A stretch of 64,000 bases of DNA from Kiritimatiellaeota bacterium B1221 (GTDB taxonomy: Bacteria; Verrucomicrobiota; Kiritimatiellia; SS1-B-03-39; UBA6053). The position numbers were made by a program, and so were the translations under genes. Below are positions 57,652 to 64,000 of this stretch, piece after piece (the stretch's first letter is position 1; each line of letters starts with the position of its first letter). A model generated the notes under the pieces. It made no database searches, had not been told where the DNA came from, and saw only the letters and a list, made by a program, of their open reading frames with translations. Location: the NCBI GenBank assembly GCA_029269125.1, contig JARHXX010000003.1, forward strand, positions 213,442-277,441, written 5' to 3'.

Positions 57652-58917
57652 ATGATCTACATATCCGAAGGCTCTCCCACCACCGTTTTAACCAGTGACG
57701 ACCTGCGTCGTCTCCTTTTTGACGCCCTGAAACAAATCGGTCCCCGTAAAAAGGTGCTGGCCGTCCCGCCGGATTTCACCCGTCTCAATTCGCAAGCCGG
57801 TCCCCTCACCTGCATGACCCACGAATTTTACGGCGATGCACTGGTGGATGTCATGCCGGCCCTCGGTACCCATGTGCCCATGCCCGAATGGCAACTGGAC
57901 CGCATGTATCCCACCGTTCCCAAATCCCTGATCCGCGAACACGATTGGCGGAATGATGTGATCACCGTGGGCGAAGTCCCCGCCGATTTTGTGAGCGGGG
58001 CCACCGAAGGGATCTACGACAAAGCCTGGCCCGCCCAAATGAACAAGCTGCTTTGGGAAGGCGGACATGACCTCATCCTCAGCATAGGACAGGTCGTCCC
58101 CCACGAAGTCATCGGCATGGCCAACTACACCAAAAACATCTTCGTCGGAACCGGCGGAGTCAAAGGCATTAACGAGAGTCATTTTATTGGCGCGGCCTAC
58201 GGAATGGAACGCATGATGGGCCGGGCCGACACCCCCCTCCGCCGAATTTTAAACGAAGCGCAGGACCGCTTCTGCCAGCATCTGCCCCTGCTCTACGTCC
58301 TCACCGTGATCGGTCCGGGGGATGACGGCAAGCTGGTGACCCGCGGATTGTTTATCGGCGACACTCATGACTGCTTCGAACAGGCCGCAGCCCTGTCCCT
58401 GGAAGTCAACTTCAACCTCCTGGATGAAGCTCCTGAAAAGATGGTGGTTTATCTGGACCCCGAAGAGTTTCACAGCACCTGGCTGGGAAATAAATCCATT
58501 TACCGTACCCGCATGGCCATGGCCGACGGGGGCGAACTGATTGTTTTAGCTCCCGAAGTTCAAACCTTCGGTGAAGACAAAGAAATCGACCGTCTCATCC
58601 GTAAATACGGTTACCGGACCACCCCGGAAGTGATGAAAGCTGTGGAAGAAAATGAAGAACTGCGCGAAAACCTTTCCGCCGCGGCCCACCTGATTCACGG
58701 CTCCAGTGAAAATCGCTTTAAAGTAACCTATTGCCCCGGCAAACTCACCCGCGAAGAAGTGGAAGGTGTCGGCTACGATTTCGGATCGCTGGAGGAAATG
58801 TCCGCCCGCTATCCCATCGACGAACTGAAAGACGGCTGGAATGAACGAAATGGCGAACGCTTCTTCTACATTTCCAACCCCGCTCTAGGACTCTGGGCCC
58901 ATCGGGACCGCTTCTGA
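57652..58917 (+). CDS. LarA-family (DUF2088) nickel-pincer-type racemase/epimerase
   Basis: A 421-residue member of the lactate racemase LarA superfamily. The N-terminal motif PPDFTR (D41, R44) and GTH (H74) are kept, and the central GTGGVKGIN contains K171, which corresponds to the lysine that holds the nickel-pincer cofactor in LarA. Known activities in the family include lactate racemase and sugar-acid (for example D-mannonate) epimerases; the segment VVPHEVIGMANYTKNIF resembles the epimerase branch. No larB, larC or larE gene adjoins it, so cofactor synthesis must be elsewhere. It is followed 10 bases later by the nucleotidyltransferase gene. Confidence 0.85.
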   Translation: MIYISEGSPTTVLTSDDLRRLLFDALKQIGPRKKVLAVPPDFTRLNSQAGPLTCMTHEFYGDALVDVMPALGTHVPMPEWQLDRMYPTVPKSLIREHDWRNDVITVGEVPADFVSGATEGIYDKAWPAQMNKLLWEGGHDLILSIGQVVPHEVIGMANYTKNIFVGTGGVKGINESHFIGAAYGMERMMGRADTPLRRILNEAQDRFCQHLPLLYVLTVIGPGDDGKLVTRGLFIGDTHDCFEQAAALSLEVNFNLLDEAPEKMVVYLDPEEFHSTWLGNKSIYRTRMAMADGGELIVLAPEVQTFGEDKEIDRLIRKYGYRTTPEVMKAVEENEELRENLSAAAHLIHGSSENRFKVTYCPGKLTREEVEGVGYDFGSLEEMSARYPIDELKDGWNERNGERFFYISNPALGLWAHRDRF

Positions 58918-58927
58918 GCATTTCCGA

Positions 58928-60286
58928 ATGACGGAAACCACCCTCCCCACTCCTTCCGAACTTCGGAAGAAATACCCCGCCGCCATGAAGGTGGCGGACA
59001 GCTTACATGCAGCTGGATTTTTGGCCTATTTTGCCGGAGGGTGTGTTCGGGATATGCTTTTGGCACGTTCGGCCAAAGATATCGATATTGCCAGCAGTGC
59101 CCGTCCGGATCAGGTGGAGGATTTGTTTCCCCACACCCACGCCATCGGAAAATCTTTCGGCGTCATACAAGTAGTGATGGACGGAGAAGTATTTGAAGTC
59201 GCGACCTTCCGTCAGGATCTGACTTATCAGGACGGGCGGCATCCGGAGGGCTATGAACCCAGCAGCCCTGAAGCAGATGCCTCCCGCAGAGACTTCACCA
59301 TCAACGGCATGTTCCTCCATCCGCAGACGGGAGAATTGATTGATCACACCGGCGGATCAGACGATTTAAAATCCGGCACCCTGCGGGCCATTGGCGATCC
59401 CGACCTACGCTTTCGCGAAGATCATCTCCGTTTATTGCGGGCCATCCGATTTGCCTCGGTTTTAGAATTTAAAATCGAAGACCAAACCTGGAAAGCCATT
59501 TGCAGGGATGCGAATTTATTACAGAAAGTCAGCGTGGAGCGAATCCGTCAGGAGTTTGTACGCTTGTTGACCGAATCCCCGCAGGCGGGAGAGGCCCTGA
59601 CACTTTTACGGGACAGCGGATTATTAAATCACATCCTCCCGGAAATGCTTGATACCATCGGATGCGATCAACCCCCAGAATATCATCCCGAAGGCGATGT
59701 ATGGAATCACACGGTGATGATGCTAAATGAGCTCAACCAGCCTTCAGAAGAACTCGCCTTGTCCATTTTGTTGCATGATATCGGTAAACCCGCCACCCGC
59801 ACGGTTGATCCGGACGGACGGATCCGTTTTCAGGGTCACGCCCAAGTGGGAGCCGAAATGGCGGAAGCCTGGCTGCTGAAAATGAAATTCAGCAAAGCAC
59901 TGAGGAATACCGTCACCGGATTGGTTTACCGGCACATGGATATGATTTCGGTTCCCCAAATGCGCAAAGCCACTTTACGCAAAATTGTGGCCCGCGACTG
60001 TTTTGAAGACGAGCTCGAATTGCATCGCATTGATTGTTTGTGCAGCAATGGCATCACCGCCAGTACCGAGCGCCTGCTTGAGGCCCGGAAAGAATACGAG
60101 ATAGAAGCGGCCCTACCCGCGCCCTGGATCAGGGGAAAGGATTTACTCGCACTCGGTCTCGTTCCCGGCCCCGAAATCGGCAGGTGGAAAGATCTGGCAT
60201 ACGAACATCAGCTCGAAGGCTCTTTTGCCACGCCCGAAGATTTAAAGCGTTGGCTGCGTGACGAGCTTCGCAACCGGAGCAATTGA
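58928..60286 (+). CDS. cca: CCA-adding-type tRNA nucleotidyltransferase with HD domain
   Basis: A 452-residue class II nucleotidyltransferase. Motif A is FAGGCVRDMLLARSAKDIDIAS with the catalytic aspartates in DID. ASRRDFTINGM and EDHLRLLRAIRFAS are the base- and template-determining motifs. The C-terminal half has an HD phosphohydrolase site (DVWNHTVMMLNEL, LLHDIGKPATR). The architecture fits CCA-adding enzymes, although tRNA-His in this window already encodes CCA, so a repair role is possible. Poly(A) polymerase is the alternative. Its 3' end overlaps the convergent membrane-protein gene by 45 bases. Confidence 0.88.
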   Translation: MTETTLPTPSELRKKYPAAMKVADSLHAAGFLAYFAGGCVRDMLLARSAKDIDIASSARPDQVEDLFPHTHAIGKSFGVIQVVMDGEVFEVATFRQDLTYQDGRHPEGYEPSSPEADASRRDFTINGMFLHPQTGELIDHTGGSDDLKSGTLRAIGDPDLRFREDHLRLLRAIRFASVLEFKIEDQTWKAICRDANLLQKVSVERIRQEFVRLLTESPQAGEALTLLRDSGLLNHILPEMLDTIGCDQPPEYHPEGDVWNHTVMMLNELNQPSEELALSILLHDIGKPATRTVDPDGRIRFQGHAQVGAEMAEAWLLKMKFSKALRNTVTGLVYRHMDMISVPQMRKATLRKIVARDCFEDELELHRIDCLCSNGITASTERLLEARKEYEIEAALPAPWIRGKDLLALGLVPGPEIGRWKDLAYEHQLEGSFATPEDLKRWLRDELRNRSN

Positions 60287-62155
60287 GATCGAGCGAAGAT
60301 TCACCTTGCCACTGCCCCCGAAATACACCCGCGGTTCAACCTGACGGGCTTCCGGCAAGGTAAAGCGAATCACCGTATCGTCCAGTCCTTCGGCCAGGAC
60401 TTGTTCTCCCAGAGTATTTTCCCCCAGATCAGCCATGACCTCCAGTCGAAGAGGTTGTTCTGTTTTGACTTCGGACCACCGCAAATCAAACCGACATTCA
60501 TAGGTTCCCGGAGGTAAATAGGGATACCAGCCATAAAACAGCAGGCCGGGTTGATCCTTCGTCCCATCCGCAATGCGTTCGCCATTGATATTTGCACCGG
60601 TTTGGCGGGAGTGATGACTGTTCACCGCATTGCGGGAAACCGGTTTCCATTCCATTTGAACAGGTTTAAGATGGACGCGGGGTTCCTGTATGAATTCGTA
60701 TACGGATCGATCAGGAAACGAGGCCGCCAGAGCCGCCCGGTCTTCAGGTCTGGCCTGCAGCCGCAAGACCGGTGATTGCCACCCGGTCACATTCAAGGCC
60801 AGATTCACCCGCATAATCTCTTCTTCTAAAATAGATTGGGGAAGGAATACCAGGGATTGATCGGGTAGAGAATTCACCAAACCCGCGACCTGCCAGGCAT
60901 CGGCATATTGACTTCGAATCTCCTGTGCCTGGTTCAGACTGAAGGGAATCGAGAAATAAAACATCCCGCCCGCGAGAAAAACAAACAACAGTACGCGTGC
61001 CCGGGCCTGATTAATCATTTTGCGCCATATTCGGGAAAGGCCTAATCCGCCTAACAGCAGAACATACGGGAAAATCTCCGCATAGTGGAGCGGTCCCACG
61101 GGTGACCGTCCGTCATCCCAAAATGCCATGGTTCCCAAAGCCACAAAAATTACACAGCCCAGTAAAAGCCCACTCCATCGACGACTCCACCCGTGAATGG
61201 CCAATGCCAACCAAATGAGCAGACTTCCGCTAAAAGTCCCCAGCATCCAGTGATCAAAACTCCGCACATTTTTCCACAGCAAGAGCCACCCTCTTTTCAC
61301 CGTGTGCGTTACTTCCTCCACCCCTCCTCCCTGGGTTCGACGTACGCCAAACCCCCAGCTTTCACTGGGTTCATGCTCTAAATAAGTCGCGAGAAAAGCA
61401 TCACCGGTTGATACTTTATTGTAGCGGAGCACCGCCCACCCGCCGATCAGACAGGCGGTTATGAATAACAGCGTGCTGATCCAGGCCATACTTTCTTTAC
61501 GGCTTCGCTTCAGCACCAGCAAAAGGTCGACACTAAACGGAATCAAAATAAAAACCGCACTCATGGGACGAATTTGCAAAAGCAAACTCCAGCAAAATCC
61601 GGAAAGAAACGACCACAGCAAACTCCGCTCCTGGCGCCACTTCAAATACCCCAACAGGAACAGACTGCTAAACAGCATCCCACTGGTTTGAGGTAGAAGG
61701 GTCCCATACAAAAACAGGAAAAAAGGAGAAGCCAACAGCAATACCGGCATCAATAACCGCGGCATTCTGAGCCGCCATCCAATTCCATAAACCGCAATCA
61801 TGGTAATCATGGCCGAAAGTGCAGTCATGACCTGCGGCCAGCCAATCCACACACCGGGAACCAGCCAAAACGGATGACCGGGGGCAAAGCGGGATTTCCA
61901 ATCTTGATGTGGCAGGATGGTCATGGAGTCATACGCAATCAGTTCAGAGAAGCCACGTGGATTTCGACTGTGGGTACCATCCAAAAAGTTTGAGGCCTGA
62001 AACAGGGCATTGCCCTCTTCCGCCAGGATCAGCTGATTGGAAAACACTTTACCTGAAATCCACAGGGTCATGCCGAACGCCAGCATTGCAAACAGCAGCA
62101 TTTCGAACATGCGTTTGGGATTCGAATCCAAAGGAGGGCGTGGGGTTTGAATCAT
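60242..62155 (-). CDS. Large membrane protein, glycosyltransferase-39-like with C-terminal beta domain
   Basis: A 637-residue protein with about ten helices in residues 20-420 (LLFAMLAFGMTLWISGKVFS, LLMPVLLLASPFFLFLYG) and a soluble, beta-rich domain of some 200 residues at the end. The early acidic loop LAEEGNALFQASNFLDG resembles the first periplasmic loop of GT39/PMT-like proteins. The ATG at 62155 is chosen over one at 62200 because AAGGGG precedes it. It resembles the 574-residue protein at 36795-38519 in overall plan. Substrate unknown. The C-terminal 15 codons overlap the convergent nucleotidyltransferase gene. Confidence 0.72.
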   Translation of the reverse strand: MIQTPRPPLDSNPKRMFEMLLFAMLAFGMTLWISGKVFSNQLILAEEGNALFQASNFLDGTHSRNPRGFSELIAYDSMTILPHQDWKSRFAPGHPFWLVPGVWIGWPQVMTALSAMITMIAVYGIGWRLRMPRLLMPVLLLASPFFLFLYGTLLPQTSGMLFSSLFLLGYLKWRQERSLLWSFLSGFCWSLLLQIRPMSAVFILIPFSVDLLLVLKRSRKESMAWISTLLFITACLIGGWAVLRYNKVSTGDAFLATYLEHEPSESWGFGVRRTQGGGVEEVTHTVKRGWLLLWKNVRSFDHWMLGTFSGSLLIWLALAIHGWSRRWSGLLLGCVIFVALGTMAFWDDGRSPVGPLHYAEIFPYVLLLGGLGLSRIWRKMINQARARVLLFVFLAGGMFYFSIPFSLNQAQEIRSQYADAWQVAGLVNSLPDQSLVFLPQSILEEEIMRVNLALNVTGWQSPVLRLQARPEDRAALAASFPDRSVYEFIQEPRVHLKPVQMEWKPVSRNAVNSHHSRQTGANINGERIADGTKDQPGLLFYGWYPYLPPGTYECRFDLRWSEVKTEQPLRLEVMADLGENTLGEQVLAEGLDDTVIRFTLPEARQVEPRVYFGGSGKVNLRSISIAPVAKLVTQPTL

Positions 62156-62243
62156 GAAAACGCCCCTTGGATACTCAACGGTTTCGTGCTCTCCCCACAA
62201 TCACAAATTCGGGAAGGCGGCACAGCATGGATGAAGGATCTCC

Positions 62244-63431
62244 TCATTCCCTGAGATGATCCACGTAGCGTTGCATCCGTTGCATCGCAACTTCCAGTTG
62301 CTCCATAGAGGTTGCGTAACAACAACGAAGATGCCCTTCTCCACAGGCACCAAAAGCGGTGCCGGGCACTGCCGCCACTTTCTCGGATTCCAAAAGACCC
62401 AAAGCGAAATCTTTGGCGGTCACCCCTAAGGATTTAATTTCCGGGAACATATAAAAAGCACCTTCAGGCAGGCCGCAATTCAGTCCCATGCCGGTGAAAG
62501 CTCCATGCAGGAAATTCCGGCGGCGCCAGTAGGATTCCTTCATCACCGCAATATCCTCTTCGGGATTGCGAAGGGCTTCGTAAGCCGCCTGCTGACTCAT
62601 AATGGGGGCACAAAGCATGGTGTACTGATGAATCTTCATCATGGCTTCAATCAGTGCATGTGGCGCACAGGCGTAGCCAATCCGCCATCCGGTCATTGCC
62701 AGGGCTTTGGAGAAACCGTGCAGAAAAATCGTGCGTTCTTTCATACCCGGCATTGCGGCCACACTCAAATGCTCCCGGTCATAGGTCAGTTCGGCATAGA
62801 TCTCGTCGGTAATGACAATGAGATCTTTTTCCACCGCCAAATCCGCAATTTCCTTCACCTCTTCCGCAGTCAAGCCCCCTCCAGTGGGGTTGGTCGGGAA
62901 GTTGAGCATCAAGACTTTGGTTTTGTCGGTGATGAGCGGACGTAATTTGGCCGCAGTCACTTTAAATCCATCGGAAGCATCGGTTTCCAGAATCACCGGA
63001 ACGGCATGCGCCAACTGAATCAGCGGACGATACGAGACATAACAGGGTTCGTGATAAATCACTTCGTCGCCGGGATTACACAAAGCACGAATCGCCAAAT
63101 CCAACGCTTCACTCACCCCCACCGTAACCAGAATTTCACGTTCGGGCTGATAAGAGATCCCGAAGAATTTTTCCACATATCCGGAGATGCGGCCACGCAG
63201 CTGGGGCGTACCCAAATTGGATGTATAGCCTGTTTGCCCCTGTTCGAGGGAATATATGGCGCTTTCACGCACATGCCACGGTGAAGAGAAATCAGGCTCC
63301 CCAACGCCGAGGCTGATCACGTCCTTCATTTGGGAAACCACTTCGAAGAAGTCGCGGATTCCTGAGCGGGGCAGATCGGCGACGGTCGTCGAAAGGCGGT
63401 TAAGGAGAAACTTGGAGTCGTTCGGTTTCAT
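62244..63431 (-). CDS. Class I/II PLP-dependent aminotransferase
   Basis: A 395-residue fold-type I enzyme. The cofactor lysine is in HGFSKALAMTGWRIGYA, the substrate-binding asparagine in LNFPTNPTGG, and the PLP aspartate in IVITDEIYAELTYD. ISLGVGEPDFSSP marks the N-terminal arm. It belongs to the aspartate/aromatic (PatA-like) branch. It overlaps the upstream Lrp/AsnC gene by 32 bases, an arrangement seen in other bacteria where the regulator probably controls it. The substrate is not predictable from sequence alone. Confidence 0.93.
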   Translation of the reverse strand: MKPNDSKFLLNRLSTTVADLPRSGIRDFFEVVSQMKDVISLGVGEPDFSSPWHVRESAIYSLEQGQTGYTSNLGTPQLRGRISGYVEKFFGISYQPEREILVTVGVSEALDLAIRALCNPGDEVIYHEPCYVSYRPLIQLAHAVPVILETDASDGFKVTAAKLRPLITDKTKVLMLNFPTNPTGGGLTAEEVKEIADLAVEKDLIVITDEIYAELTYDREHLSVAAMPGMKERTIFLHGFSKALAMTGWRIGYACAPHALIEAMMKIHQYTMLCAPIMSQQAAYEALRNPEEDIAVMKESYWRRRNFLHGAFTGMGLNCGLPEGAFYMFPEIKSLGVTAKDFALGLLESEKVAAVPGTAFGACGEGHLRCCYATSMEQLEVAMQRMQRYVDHLRE

Positions 63432-63879
63432 GTGTAAAGTCCATTAGCACCCCATGGTGCTTATACGTTTTAAGTCTAAAGTGAGTTGCAGTTCCGGTAA
63501 CCCCGGAAATACTGGAAAGTTTTTCGCTGACAAATGAAGCAACAGTACGTAGATCGTCCCCTTCCACAAACAACATCAGGTCATACTGACCGGACATCAG
63601 ATACATGGAGGTGACCTCGGGATAGCGGGCAAGCCGTGAAGCAATCCGGTCAAATCCGCCTTCGCGTTCGGGCTGTACTTTTACTTCAATCACCGCGGTC
63701 ACCGTATCCGCGGCCAGTTTATCTTCATTTACCACTGCCTGATAGGCACGAATCACGCCTTCTTTTTCCAATGCTTCCATGCCGGCCGCAACTTCTTCAG
63801 GGGTCATCTGGAGCTGACGTGCCGCATCTTCCAGACTAATCCGGGCATTTTCTTTAAGTAAAGCGAGTAAATGATTCAT
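63400..63879 (-). CDS. Lrp/AsnC-family transcriptional regulator
   Basis: A 159-residue regulator. The N-terminal winged helix starts MNHLLALLKENARISLEDAA, and the C-terminal RAM domain has the YLMSGQYDLMLFVEG signature with a ligand-binding GQYD. The ATG at 63879 follows a strong GGAGGT; the longer frame to 63951 starts without one. Regulators of this family sense amino acids, and the overlapping aminotransferase gene is the probable target. The 121 bases beyond the start hold its promoter, but I cannot place it. Confidence 0.9.
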   Translation of the reverse strand: MNHLLALLKENARISLEDAARQLQMTPEEVAAGMEALEKEGVIRAYQAVVNEDKLAADTVTAVIEVKVQPEREGGFDRIASRLARYPEVTSMYLMSGQYDLMLFVEGDDLRTVASFVSEKLSSISGVTGTATHFRLKTYKHHGVLMDFTHETERLQVSP

Positions 63880-64000
63880 AAGGACCTCCAATGGGAAAGA
63901 AGGCGGAACATAGCGGTGAAACCCCTCCAACACAAGTGCAAAAATCTGCACGATGTTGCGGCCGGGTAATGAGCAAAAACGGAGGCATACCGGGTAATTC

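Noticed and set aside
57280..57655. Two open frames of about 105 codons on opposite strands in the gap before the LarA gene
   Set aside because: They overlap each other almost fully, lack ribosome binding sites, signal or membrane segments and any recognised motif. They look like chance frames in a GC-richer block.

Overview
The window is bacterial chromosome, gene dense and of medium GC, and most consistent with the phylum Verrucomicrobiota (class Opitutae or a relative). The evidence is the combination of a V/A-type ATPase operon with a DUF2764 gene, a PEP-CTERM protein, an adenosylcobalamin-dependent ribonucleotide reductase, very large secreted proteins with thrombospondin-type-3 and FG-GAP-like repeats, and sugar hydrolases/esterases. 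This is inferred from gene content; no rRNA is present to confirm it.

Layout. 0-7 kb: the 3' end of dapF, a secreted sialate O-acetylesterase, two conserved proteins of unknown role, tRNA-His, a GH20 hexosaminidase and a gene broken by an in-frame amber codon. 7.4-14.6 kb: a complete-looking seven-gene V-type ATPase operon (E, DUF2764, A, B, D, I, K) closed by a strong terminator; its K subunit keeps the sodium ligands known from Enterococcus. 14.7-15.1 kb: a probably frameshifted small membrane protein. 15.4-28.3 kb: three overlapping or closely spaced minus-strand genes for secreted proteins of 2085, 1067 and 1161 residues, preceded by an AT-rich region; this is the best candidate for an undescribed system. 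28.6-47.9 kb: housekeeping genes (rpe, proS, a cupin, hemY, nrdJ with a pair of NrdR boxes, nth, two envelope-type proteins, pyrD, fabF, mnmA, UPF0182, a HAD phosphatase, lysA).

48.1-51.6 kb is a scarred accessory segment. It holds a truncated nifH preceded by a perfect sigma-54 (-24/-12) promoter, a decayed IS3-family element, an ArsS-like radical SAM gene, and an ORF in which the start of an IS3 OrfA is fused in frame to a plasmid pRiA4b ORF-3-like domain. This suggests loss of a nitrogen-fixation locus together with insertion-sequence activity.

51.6-64 kb: a PEP-CTERM protein, lnt and secA (envelope biogenesis), a roughly 600-base non-coding stretch with a possible repeat, a LarA-family epimerase/racemase, a CCA-adding-type nucleotidyltransferase, a second large membrane glycosyltransferase-like protein, and an Lrp/AsnC regulator overlapping an aminotransferase.

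Starts were moved inward from the longest open frame wherever a ribosome binding site, a signal peptide or family alignment clearly favoured an internal ATG (esterase, giant protein 1, proS, nth, both glycosyltransferase-like proteins, pyrD, secA, Lrp regulator).
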